From CAVYXA01 sp963846775 (GTDB taxonomy: Bacteria; Verrucomicrobiota; Verrucomicrobiia; Chthoniobacterales; UBA10450), in the NCBI GenBank assembly GCA_963846775.1, contig CAWJXB010000006.1, forward strand, positions 124,001 through 188,000: a DNA stretch of 64,000 nucleotides. The letters are read 5' to 3'. Numbering within the stretch: position 1 is the first letter of the stretch; each line of letters starts with the position of its first letter. Shown here piece after piece: positions 1 through 7,438 of the stretch. Both the position numbers and the translations under genes were made by a program. Below the pieces are notes generated by a model. That model saw nothing but the letters and a program-made list of their open reading frames with translations. It did no database searches and was not told the origin of the DNA.

Positions 1-1
1 C

Positions 2-1087
2 GAATTCGTTTGCATCCTCGACGCGGATTTCGTTCCGCGCCGCGATTTGCTCAAACACACGATCCATTTTTTCACTGACGCGCAAGTCGGGATGATCCAG
101 ACGCGCTGGGGACATTTGAATCGGGGTTACTCGTTGCTCACCCGTGTCCAAGCCATGTTCCTGGATGGCCATTTGCTCTTGGAACAGACCGCCAGGAGTC
201 GCAGCGGACGTTTCTTCAATTTCAACGGCACGGCCGGGCTTTGGCGAAAATCATGCATTGTCGATGCCGGCGGCTGGCAGCACGACACGCTCACGGAAGA
301 TCTCGATCTGAGCTATCGCGCCCAGCTCATCGGGTGGAAATTCATTTTTCTGGCGGATGTCGTCACGCCCGCCGAACTGCCAGTCGATATGAATGGCTTC
401 AAATCGCAGCAACATCGCTGGACCAAAGGCTCGGTGCAGACCTGCAAGAAATTGCTGCCTCGCATCTGGCGGAGCAAACTGCCGTTCGCGATCAAGCTCG
501 AAGCGACCGGACACTTGATGTCGAACTTCGCCTATCTGCTTCTCGCGTGCTTGTGCGTGCTTTTGCATCCCTCCGTGGGCGGCCCGCCGCCCGGCTGGGT
601 CCGCACCTTTTTGATCGACATCCCGATTTTTCTGGCCGCGTCTGTTTCAGTGGCCGTCTTTTATGTTTGTGCCCAACGAGTCCTTTACCCGCGCAGCTGG
701 ATGAAAGAGATACTCTTCTTGCCCTGCTTGCTCGCGCTCGGGGTCGGGCTTTCGCTCAATAACGCGCGAGCCGTTCTGGAAGCGATCTTCAATCATCAAT
801 CTGAATTTACGCGCACACCGAAATATGGAATCGAGCACCGTTCGCAGCCGTGGCGCGCCTGCAAGTATAAACCGCTCAAATCGCTCTTGCCGATTGCCGA
901 GCTTGGGTTCGCCGTCTACTTCAGCTACTTCGTTTGGTTCGCGATTATTCATCGACAATTTCTCTCGGTCCCATTCTTGCTGATGTTCCAAGGCGGCTTT
1001 TTGTATGTTGGTCTCTCCTCCCTCCGGCCATGGTGGCCAAAACTCACCTTCGGCGGAAACCGTGCGCCCGCTGCAATTCCTGCGTGA
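2..1087 (+). CDS. Membrane glycosyltransferase family 2, 5'-truncated by window edge
   Basis: Processive-type GT2 of the cellulose/hyaluronan synthase kind, which adds sugars from nucleotide donors to a growing chain at the inner membrane. The reading frame is already open at base 2 and begins EFVCILDADF, so the catalytic DAD motif is present while the N-terminus is missing. Next come TEDLDLS (the general-base ED region) near residue 100 and QQHRWTKG, the Q-x-x-R-W acceptor motif. Several hydrophobic segments follow (roughly residues 175-200, 205-225, 235-255, 310-350). The substrate cannot be told from sequence. The L,D-transpeptidase follows after 13 bases, so both may act in envelope building. 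The full gene must extend upstream of the window. Confidence 0.85.
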   Translation, partial: EFVCILDADFVPRRDLLKHTIHFFTDAQVGMIQTRWGHLNRGYSLLTRVQAMFLDGHLLLEQTARSRSGRFFNFNGTAGLWRKSCIVDAGGWQHDTLTEDLDLSYRAQLIGWKFIFLADVVTPAELPVDMNGFKSQQHRWTKGSVQTCKKLLPRIWRSKLPFAIKLEATGHLMSNFAYLLLACLCVLLHPSVGGPPPGWVRTFLIDIPIFLAASVSVAVFYVCAQRVLYPRSWMKEILFLPCLLALGVGLSLNNARAVLEAIFNHQSEFTRTPKYGIEHRSQPWRACKYKPLKSLLPIAELGFAVYFSYFVWFAIIHRQFLSVPFLLMFQGGFLYVGLSSLRPWWPKLTFGGNRAPAAIPA

Positions 1088-1100
1088 CAAATCGCACTTC

Positions 1101-1829
1101 ATGAGTAACAAAGGACGGATGTTTCGCTTCTCGATGGTGGTTCTCGCGCTGTTTTTGTGCGTTTGCCCAATCCGTGCCGATTTTCTCAACGACAGCCGCA
1201 TCATCATCAGCGTTCGCGATCAAAAGCTGATGTTGCTCCAGAACGGAGCAAGGATCGCAACGTACCCGGTTTCAACCTCCAAATTTGGATTGGGCGACAA
1301 TCTCGGCACGATGACGACGCCGCTGGGCGTTTTGCAAGTTGCGCACAAAATCGGCGACAACGCCCCGGAGGGCGCTGTGTTTCACAACCGCCGCTGGACC
1401 GGAGAAGTGGTGAAGCCGAACTCACCGGGTCGCGACCCGATCGTGACCCGGATCATCTGGCTCCGCGGTCTCGAGCCGATCAATGCGCACGCCTATCACC
1501 GCTGCATTTACATTCACGGCACACCGCAGGAGCGTTTCATTGGGCGGCCCGCGAGTTACGGCTGTATCCGGATGCGTTCGAAGGATGTCGCCGCACTCTA
1601 CAATCAAGTCCCGATTGGCGCCGTTGTTCAGATCATATCCGATGGCTTGCCCAAGGTCGCAAAAAGCTCGCCCAAGCCTCCGGTCGTGATTACCCAGCAA
1701 GCTCAGGCAACGCCGGAAGGTTGGACCACATCAGCGCGTTCGGCGCAGAAACCATCCGAGCTATCGAAGCCAAGGACACGCAGTGTCACGCTCGCAAGTC
1801 TTGCCTCGGCGCCCAGCCATTTGCGGTAG
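1101..1829 (+). CDS. L,D-transpeptidase, YkuD family
   Basis: Exported peptidoglycan cross-linking or protein-anchoring enzyme that uses a cysteine nucleophile. I start at ATG 1101 (MSNKGRMFRF); the longer upstream reading frame overlaps the preceding gene. Residues 7-25 form a signal peptide ending near IRADF. The YkuD signature is complete: HGTP followed by SYGCIRM, giving catalytic His and Cys. At 242 residues it is a single-domain enzyme with a basic, Ser/Pro-rich C-terminal tail of about 50 residues and no visible peptidoglycan-binding repeat. It lies 13 bases after the glycosyltransferase and is probably co-transcribed. Which cross-link or protein anchor it makes is not decidable here. 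Confidence 0.88.
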   Translation: MSNKGRMFRFSMVVLALFLCVCPIRADFLNDSRIIISVRDQKLMLLQNGARIATYPVSTSKFGLGDNLGTMTTPLGVLQVAHKIGDNAPEGAVFHNRRWTGEVVKPNSPGRDPIVTRIIWLRGLEPINAHAYHRCIYIHGTPQERFIGRPASYGCIRMRSKDVAALYNQVPIGAVVQIISDGLPKVAKSSPKPPVVITQQAQATPEGWTTSARSAQKPSELSKPRTRSVTLASLASAPSHLR

Positions 1830-1874
1830 GCGCCTGATCAACCCTCAGCCTTCAACTCTCGATCCTTCTTCCCC

Positions 1875-2123
1875 ATGGCCAACACGAAATCCGCCGCTAA
1901 ACGCACACGCCAGACTGCTCGGCGTGCACTTCGAAACAGTAGTATTGCGAGTCAGCTTCGTACCCTGCAAAAAAGAGCGCTTGCCGCTGCCAAAGCCGAT
2001 CCGACCCAGATCCGCTCCGCCATTTCCGCCGTCGATAAAGCGGCCAAGCGTGGCGTTATTCATCGTAATGCCGCCATCCGCCGCAAAGCTCGGCTAACCA
2101 AGGCGCTGGCCACCGCGAAATAG
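1875..2123 (+). CDS. rpsT: 30S ribosomal protein S20
   Basis: Primary 16S rRNA-binding protein of the small subunit. The 82-residue, strongly basic and Ala-rich product begins MANTKSAAKR, the standard S20 N-terminus, and length and all-helical composition match the family (usually 83-90). It stands alone, 45 bases after the L,D-transpeptidase. No clear autoregulatory structure is visible upstream. The start is unambiguous because the conserved N-terminal motif begins at this ATG. Confidence 0.95.
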   Translation: MANTKSAAKRTRQTARRALRNSSIASQLRTLQKRALAAAKADPTQIRSAISAVDKAAKRGVIHRNAAIRRKARLTKALATAK

Positions 2124-2216
2124 CGAAGCGCGGCACGTTGTAGGCGGTGGTGTTGACCACGGCTTGATTGACGTGGAAGTCGCCCGTCACACAGGCAGCC
2201 CGGCAACATGTCCGGC

Positions 2217-2243
2217 AGTCGGAGGGACTCGTCCTGTGGCGAG
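2217..2243. repeat. Dispersed 27-bp repeat, copy 1 (AGTCGGA...GGCGAG family)
   Basis: In the 215-base gap between rpsT and Ku the sequence AGTCGGAGGGACTCGTCC then TGTGGCGAG appears. Closely similar stretches occur at 17351-17377 inside lhr and 57392-57419 inside truA. No other element is evident in this gap. Confidence 0.5.
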
Positions 2244-2338
2244 CTGGCCAGCCCCAGTGAGCAGTTCTGTGCCAGGGTGCTAAGCCCGTTCGTTCATTCA
2301 CCGCCATTGCCGCAGCGAGATACGAACCACCTTTAGAT

Positions 2339-2698
2339 ATGCCACGAGCGATTTGGAAGGGCAGTATCAGTTTTGGGCTTGTTAACATTCCTATCGCGCT
2401 TTACCCGGCGACCCAGCGAGAGGAGTTGAAGTTTCGGCTCTTGCGCAAAAGCGACTTGAGTCCGGTGAACTATAAGCGCGTGGCCGAGAAGGACGGGAAA
2501 GAGGTCTCGTGGGATCAGATCGTAAAAGGGTACGAGTACGAGAAGGGCAAATACGTTGTCCTAAAGGACGACGATTTTCAGCGCGTCGATGTTGAGGCGA
2601 CGCAGACGGTGGACATCCAGGATTTTGTCGATCTTGATGACATCGATCCGATGTATTTTTACAAGCCGGTACTATCTCGAGCCGCAAAAGGGCGGTGA
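2339..2698 (+). CDS. ku: Ku DNA end-binding protein, N-terminal part (frameshifted gene)
   Basis: First part of a bacterial Ku, the homodimeric ring that binds DNA ends for non-homologous end joining with LigD. It begins MPRAIWKGSISFGLVNIP, the typical Ku start, and runs collinearly with the family to DPMYFYKP. It then leaves frame at 2668/2669, where GG stands for an expected single G, and stops after nine foreign residues. The rest of the domain continues in the +1 frame from about 2670. The reconstructed protein would be about 286 residues, normal for Ku. No ligD lies in the window. This is either a real frameshift or a one-base sequence error; I favour error because three other genes here show the same defect. 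Confidence 0.82.
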   Translation: MPRAIWKGSISFGLVNIPIALYPATQREELKFRLLRKSDLSPVNYKRVAEKDGKEVSWDQIVKGYEYEKGKYVVLKDDDFQRVDVEATQTVDIQDFVDLDDIDPMYFYKPVLSRAAKGR

Positions 2699-3200
2699 TA
2701 AGGCATTTGCGTTGCTGCGCGATTCGCTCAAGGAAAGCAAGAAAGTTGGGATCGCCAAGGTCGTGATCAAAACACGCCAGTATCTCGCCGGAGTTAAACC
2801 GGAGGATGGCTCGCTCGTGCTCGAGCTAATGCATTTCGCAAACGAACTGGCCGATACGAGCAAATTGCACGTGCCGAAGAAGGTCGAAGTCGGAAAAAAA
2901 GAAATGAACATGGCTAAGTCGTTGATCGACAGCATGAGCGGAAAATGGGATCCGGAAAAGTATCACGACGAATATCGCGAAGCGCTGATGGATGTGATCG
3001 AGAAGAAGGTCGAGGCCGGCGGCAAAGAGATTGAAGAGAAGCCAAAAAAAGCGCCGCGACCGACGAAAGTGATCGACTTGGTGTCGGTCTTGCAAAAGAG
3101 CCTTAAGCAAACCGGCGTTGCCGGCCGCACTGGCGGTCGAAGGAAGAGCCCGAGAAAAACGCGGCTGAAACAGAAGCATCCGGCGAAAAAGGCGGCGTGA
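2670..3200 (+). CDS. ku: Ku DNA end-binding protein, C-terminal part (frameshifted gene)
   Basis: Continuation of Ku in another frame. From about 2670 the translation reads YYLEPQKGGDKAFALL, exactly the segment that should follow the N-terminal part, then completes the ring region and ends in a lysine/arginine-rich tail (residues such as GGRRKSPRKTRLK). That tail is typical of bacterial Ku, where it contacts DNA and ligase. There is no start codon of its own that makes sense; an open frame reaches back to 2589 but its first residues are unrelated to Ku. Removing one G at 2668/2669 joins the halves perfectly, so the gene spans 2339-3200. Confidence 0.78.
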   Translation, partial: YYLEPQKGGDKAFALLRDSLKESKKVGIAKVVIKTRQYLAGVKPEDGSLVLELMHFANELADTSKLHVPKKVEVGKKEMNMAKSLIDSMSGKWDPEKYHDEYREALMDVIEKKVEAGGKEIEEKPKKAPRPTKVIDLVSVLQKSLKQTGVAGRTGGRRKSPRKTRLKQKHPAKKAA

Positions 3201-3298
3201 CAGGTCCTGTGATTCGCACTTGTTGAATCGTGAATCGAGTGCCGACGTATCGATTTACGATTTGACACACAAGATCGCCGTCAGGCACGCTAGCCAAC

Positions 3299-3751
3299 AT
3301 GAACTCTCTCAATCGGTTTGTGGATCCGGTTTACTGTTCGATGCGATTGATCGTGGGACTACTGCTCGCCCAACACGGTGGGCAATTGGTTCTTGGAATG
3401 TTTGGTGGAATGCCTGGCTCGGAGAAAATGATCATCCACGTTGGGGGTTGGATCCAACTTGTTGGCGGCTTCATGATCGCTTTCGGTTTGTTCACCCGTA
3501 TTTCCGCATTCATCTGCAGCGGCATGTTTGCTTTCGCCTATTTCACAATTCACGTCGCAGGCGCGATGACGCCGATGGCAAAGTTTTTCCCGATCGCCAG
3601 TGCTGGAAAGGAGTTTTCAAACCGCGGTGAACTCGCAGTCTTTTATTGCTGGGTATTTTTCTTTATGGTGTTTTACGGCCCTGGAAAATGGAGTCTTGAT
3701 GCGTTGCTTTTCAGAAAAAGCGCAGGTGCATCGTCGGCAACTGCAAAGTAG
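3299..3751 (+). CDS. DoxX family membrane protein
   Basis: Small integral membrane protein of the DoxX/DoxD-like superfamily, whose members are often linked to redox or quinone chemistry; the precise role is unknown. The 150-residue product has four hydrophobic segments, around residues 13-32, 47-66, 70-90 and 112-132. It carries an N-terminal R-L-(I/V)-x-G-L-L-L-x-H-G-like motif (RLIVGLLLAQHGGQ), typical of the family. A dienelactone hydrolase-like gene starts 22 bases downstream on the same strand, so the two may be co-transcribed. Confidence 0.8.
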   Translation: MNSLNRFVDPVYCSMRLIVGLLLAQHGGQLVLGMFGGMPGSEKMIIHVGGWIQLVGGFMIAFGLFTRISAFICSGMFAFAYFTIHVAGAMTPMAKFFPIASAGKEFSNRGELAVFYCWVFFFMVFYGPGKWSLDALLFRKSAGASSATAK

Positions 3752-3773
3752 CCAAGATCGACATTGTCATCCC

Positions 3774-4565
3774 ATGAAACGCTTCGTCACTGCGCTTACG
3801 CTTGTTTTCATCACCCATTCGCTCTTCGCTGAAGAGATTAAAGATTTCGGCCGGGACCGCCTGAACAGCTCGCCACGTCATGCCGACTGGGTCGATCTCA
3901 AATCGGGCAATCGTACGATCAAGGCGTTCATCGTTTACCCGGAATCGAAAGGCAAGACCCCGGTGGTGCTGGTCATCAGCGAAATCTTTGGACTAACGGA
4001 TTGGGTCCGCAGTTTGTGCGACGAGTTGGCCGAGAACGGAGTCATCGCGATTGCGCCCGATCTACACGGCGGCCAAAAGTTCGAAGATCTCGACGCTGCG
4101 CGCAAAGCGACATCCGCGTTGCCGAAAGAGCAGGTTCAGGCGGATCTAGATGCGACTGCCGATTACGCGCTCACGAAAATTCCAGCGGCCAACGGCACGC
4201 TTGCGGTTTGTGGATTTTGCTGGGGCGGGGGATGGGCGTTCAGCTACACGCACATGAATCCGAAATTGACAGCGGCGTATTCGTTTTATGGAGTTGCGGT
4301 CGATAACGCCGAGGACGCGAAGAAAGTCGCGTGTCCCGTTTACGGGTTCTACGGGGAAAATGACGAGCGCGTAGATGCGACGATTCCGAAAGCGGAAGAA
4401 TTAATGAAGGCCGCCGGCAAAAAATATGAGCCGGTCATCTACAAAGATGCAGGCCATGGCTTTATGCGCTCGGGCGAACCGAATAATCCGGAAGCTCGGG
4501 AAGGCGATAAAAAGGCGCGCGACCAGGCTTGGACGCGCTGGAAAAAATTGCTCAGGGAACTGTAG
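3774..4565 (+). CDS. Dienelactone hydrolase family protein, exported
   Basis: Alpha/beta hydrolase of the dienelactone hydrolase family, predicted to cleave an ester or lactone outside the cytoplasm. I start at ATG 3774 because it gives a clean signal peptide (MKRFVTALTLVFITHSLFAEE); the open frame extends upstream into doxX without similarity. The catalytic triad is visible: nucleophilic Cys in GFCWGG, Asp in NDERVD and His in AGHGF. Length of 263 residues fits the family. Its stop codon TAG lies in the CTGTAG that opens a hairpin repeat, so the repeat sits flush against the gene. Natural substrate unknown. Confidence 0.85.
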   Translation: MKRFVTALTLVFITHSLFAEEIKDFGRDRLNSSPRHADWVDLKSGNRTIKAFIVYPESKGKTPVVLVISEIFGLTDWVRSLCDELAENGVIAIAPDLHGGQKFEDLDAARKATSALPKEQVQADLDATADYALTKIPAANGTLAVCGFCWGGGWAFSYTHMNPKLTAAYSFYGVAVDNAEDAKKVACPVYGFYGENDERVDATIPKAEELMKAAGKKYEPVIYKDAGHGFMRSGEPNNPEAREGDKKARDQAWTRWKKLLREL

Positions 4566-4612
4566 GGGAAGCTGACAGCTTCCCGGCTGGCTGCGTTTCA
4601 TCAAGCTACCCC
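4562..4612. repeat. Hairpin repeat, GGGGAAGCT family, copy 1
   Basis: Begins TGTAGGGGAAGCT-GAC-AGCTTCCC, a 7-9 bp stem with a three-base loop, and ends AAGCTACCCC, which inverts the start. Related copies: 9612-9632, 21088-21148 (inside lhr) and 53997-54040. It follows the dienelactone hydrolase immediately and could act as a transcription stop, although no U-tract follows. Confidence 0.65.
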
Positions 4613-4662
4613 AGTAAATCCGCCGCGTGGGCAAGCCCCCTGCTTCCCCTCAGGGTTCGCTC

Positions 4663-7128
4663 ATGAGGATTCTGAAATTCGGTGGCTCATCACTGGCCGC
4701 GCCCGAACGCATTCGCCAAGTCGCCCAGATCGTCTTTCGATCTGCCGACGAAGAACAGATCGTCGTTGTCGTTTCTGCGTTTCAAGGCATAACGAATCAG
4801 CTTCTGGCCTGCGCGCGCCTGGCGGAAAAAAACGAGCGCGAATGGCAAACGGCGTGGCGAAAAATCGTGGACCGCCACCGATCGGCAATTCGCGCGCTGA
4901 TGAGCAAGAAACGCGTCGCCGCGCTGCGATCAAGGACAGAATCACTCTTGCATGATCTGCACGATGCATTGCACGGCGTGCAATTGCTGAGTCACGCGCC
5001 GCCGCGCGCACTCGATCTGGTCGCTAGTTTTGGCGAGCGACTTTCTGCCCAGATTGTGGCGGCCTATTTGAACGAGTTCCGGCCCGCGCAAGCGGTCGAT
5101 GCCCGCGATCTGATCGTCACCGACGCGCAATTCACGAACGCGAATGTGGATTTTAACGAAACAAATCGCAGGACGCGCCGCTACTTTGCCAATTTGTTTC
5201 GGCCAGCTCGCGGGAAAAGAGCAATCCCGGTCACCACCGGATTCATCGCTTCGACCTGCGACGGGCAAACGACAACGCTCGGCCGAGACGGATCGGATTA
5301 CACAGCCGCGATCATTGGCGCGGCGCTCAACGCATCAGCCATTGAAATTTGGACGGATGTGGACGGTGTTTTGAGCGCCGATCCAAATCATGTGCCGCCG
5401 GCCTTCGTGCTTCCGCGCGTCTCCTATGAGGAAGCGATGGAGCTCTCGTATTTCGGGGCAAAAGTGCTCCACTCTGGCGCCATCGCGCCCGCGGTGGCGC
5501 GCCGGATCCCGATCTTGATCAAGAACACATTTCGCCCTGGCGAGCCGGGCACCCGCATCGCGCGCGCCGGCGAAAACGGTGAACATGTGGTCAAAGGAAT
5601 CACTTCCATCACTGGCATCGCGCTTTTAACCCTGCGCGGTTTGAGCATGGTCGGCGTGCCCGGAATTGCCGAGCGTTTGTTTCGCGCGCTCGCATCTCGT
5701 GCCGTGAATGTAATCCTCATTTCGCAAGCTTCCTCCGAACACACCATCTGTTTTGCCGTGCGCGCTTCCGATGCCGCCGCGGCCGTCGCGGCCATTCGAC
5801 AGGAGTTCCGGTTTGAATTTCAACACGCGCTCACTGCGCTCGATGAAAAACGGGAGCAGGCGATCGTGGCTGTAGTGGGCGACGGCATGAAGGGCCATCC
5901 CGGCGTCTCGGGCAAACTTTTTGGCGCGTTGGGCAGGCGCAACATCAACATCAGCGCGATCGCGCAGGGCGCGTCAGAGCGCAACATCTCCTTGGTGGTG
6001 GATGCGCCGCAGCAGACGCGTGCGCTCAACATCATTCACCAGTCATTTTTTGAAATTCGGAAACGTCTCGCGCTGGTCGTGATTGGTGTTGGCCATATCG
6101 GCAGTGCGTTGCTGGAACAATTGCGCGCTCAACGCGAATACCTGCTCGGTCGCGGCTTCGACGTCACAGTGGTTAGTCTGGCCAACAGCAAGAAGTTCAT
6201 CCTCGATCCTGGCGGAATTGATCTGGCCCGGTGGCGCCAGCGGTTGAAGCAATCGCGGCGGCGAATGACTCCGGAAAGGCTCGTGAACGAAGTTTCAAAA
6301 CTGGAGCTGACCGATGCTGCTCTGCTCGATTGCACCGCCTCCGATACCATCGTCGCGGCTTATCCCGATTTTGTTCGGGCGAATCTGCACATCATCACGC
6401 CGAACAAGCGCGCCAACGTGCTCCCTTGGCGTCAGTACGCCGCGCTGATGGAGTTATTGCGGTCGCGCCAAAAGTATTTCCTCGATGAAGCCAACGTCGG
6501 CGCGGGGCTGCCGGTCATGTCCACCATCCGCGACCTGATCGCCAGCGGGGACACCATTCACCAAATCGAGGGCATTTTTTCCGGCACGCTTAGTTCTCTG
6601 TTTAACCATTTCGATGGTCGCGTTCCGTTCAGTGCGCTGGTTCGAAAAGCGTGGGCAACCGGTTTGACCGAACCCGATCCGCGCGACGATCTCTCCGGTC
6701 AAGATGTGGCGAGAAAGCTGTTGATCCTCGCGCGGCAAAACGGGTTAAAATTGGAGATAGAAGATGTCGATGTTGAAAGTCTGGTGCCGCGCGCCCTCGC
6801 AGGCTCGAAGTTCTCGGAACGGTTCTTCCAGATGTTGGCGAAGTTTGATCCCGGGATGTCGGCGCGTCTAAATCGTGCGCGTGCGCGCGGAGCAGTGTTG
6901 CGTTACGTCGGCACCCTCTCGGGAAATCGGGCGCGGGCCGTGATTAAGGAATTTGCGCGCGATCATCCCATCGCCGCGACGCGCGGCAGCGACAATATTA
7001 TCGCGTTTACCACCAAACGTTATGCCCAAACGCCGCTGGTGATCCAGGGCCCGGGCGCCGGCCCGGCCGTGACCGCCATGGGCGTTTTCTCCGACATCCT
7101 AAAATTGCTGCATTATTTGCCGCATTAA
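4663..7128 (+). CDS. thrA: Bifunctional aspartokinase / homoserine dehydrogenase
   Basis: Catalyses the first and third steps of the aspartate pathway: phosphorylation of aspartate and NAD(P)H reduction of aspartate semialdehyde to homoserine, for threonine, methionine and isoleucine. Start chosen at ATG 4663 (MRILKFGGSSLA), the family N-terminus. Aspartokinase domain at residues 1-290 (KFGGSS, GRDGSDYT). Tandem ACT regulatory domains at about 310-460, where threonine feedback would bind. Homoserine dehydrogenase at about 470-821 with GVGHIGSAL as the nucleotide-binding loop and LTEPDPRDDLSGQDVARK as the catalytic signature. Total 821 residues, almost identical to E. coli ThrA. No thrB or thrC beside it. 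Confidence 0.93.
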   Translation: MRILKFGGSSLAAPERIRQVAQIVFRSADEEQIVVVVSAFQGITNQLLACARLAEKNEREWQTAWRKIVDRHRSAIRALMSKKRVAALRSRTESLLHDLHDALHGVQLLSHAPPRALDLVASFGERLSAQIVAAYLNEFRPAQAVDARDLIVTDAQFTNANVDFNETNRRTRRYFANLFRPARGKRAIPVTTGFIASTCDGQTTTLGRDGSDYTAAIIGAALNASAIEIWTDVDGVLSADPNHVPPAFVLPRVSYEEAMELSYFGAKVLHSGAIAPAVARRIPILIKNTFRPGEPGTRIARAGENGEHVVKGITSITGIALLTLRGLSMVGVPGIAERLFRALASRAVNVILISQASSEHTICFAVRASDAAAAVAAIRQEFRFEFQHALTALDEKREQAIVAVVGDGMKGHPGVSGKLFGALGRRNINISAIAQGASERNISLVVDAPQQTRALNIIHQSFFEIRKRLALVVIGVGHIGSALLEQLRAQREYLLGRGFDVTVVSLANSKKFILDPGGIDLARWRQRLKQSRRRMTPERLVNEVSKLELTDAALLDCTASDTIVAAYPDFVRANLHIITPNKRANVLPWRQYAALMELLRSRQKYFLDEANVGAGLPVMSTIRDLIASGDTIHQIEGIFSGTLSSLFNHFDGRVPFSALVRKAWATGLTEPDPRDDLSGQDVARKLLILARQNGLKLEIEDVDVESLVPRALAGSKFSERFFQMLAKFDPGMSARLNRARARGAVLRYVGTLSGNRARAVIKEFARDHPIAATRGSDNIIAFTTKRYAQTPLVIQGPGAGPAVTAMGVFSDILKLLHYLPH

Positions 7129-7150
7129 GCGCGGCTAAAGTGTTGTTGGA

Positions 7151-7301
7151 GCGTTGAAGCGTTGAAGTTGAAGCGTTGAAGCGTTGAAGCGTTGAAGCGT
7201 TGAAGCGTTGAAGCGTTGAAGCGTTGAAGCGTTGAAGCGTTGAAGCGTTGAAGCGTTGAAGCGTTGAAGCGTTGAAGCGTTGAAGCGTTGAAGCGTTGAA
7301 G
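7151..7301. repeat. Tandem satellite of GCGTTGAA, about 18 units
   Basis: The 8-base unit GCGTTGAA is repeated head-to-tail for about 150 bases with one shortened unit (GTTGAA) near 7166. Copies are otherwise essentially identical, which implies recent expansion or active homogenisation. It lies between convergent thrA and the S46 peptidase gene. Open frames across it on the minus strand encode only an octapeptide repeat and are not genes. Confidence 0.95.
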
Positions 7302-7340
7302 TGGGACTTCCATCGCTTTTACAAGCCAACTGATCATCTC

Positions 7341-7369
7341 AAACTCGACGGCTTAAAGCCGTCAAGTTT
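7341..7369. repeat. Hairpin repeat, AAACTCGACNGCTT family, copy 1
   Basis: Inverted repeat AAACTCGACGGCTT / AAAGCCGTCAAGTTT with one mismatch. A near-identical hairpin lies inside queA at 35395-35425. Here it sits between two convergent genes and could serve as a bidirectional terminator, which is inference. Confidence 0.75.
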
Positions 7370-7438
7370 CAAATTTGCCAAATTACTTATTAGTCTAGTA
7401 TTACAAAGGAGGCGGTGGCAAACCGCGTGTGGCGCTCC

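Noticed and set aside
2124..2338. Possible tRNA or small RNA between rpsT and Ku
   Set aside because: No cloverleaf or strong terminator could be built by eye.
7151..7301. Satellite as a possible CRISPR array
   Set aside because: Repeats are directly abutting 8-mers without spacers, and no cas genes are present.
7125..7337. Minus-strand open frames across the satellite encoding octapeptide repeats
   Set aside because: They are a mechanical result of the 8-base tandem repeat, have no ribosome site, and exist in two frames at once.
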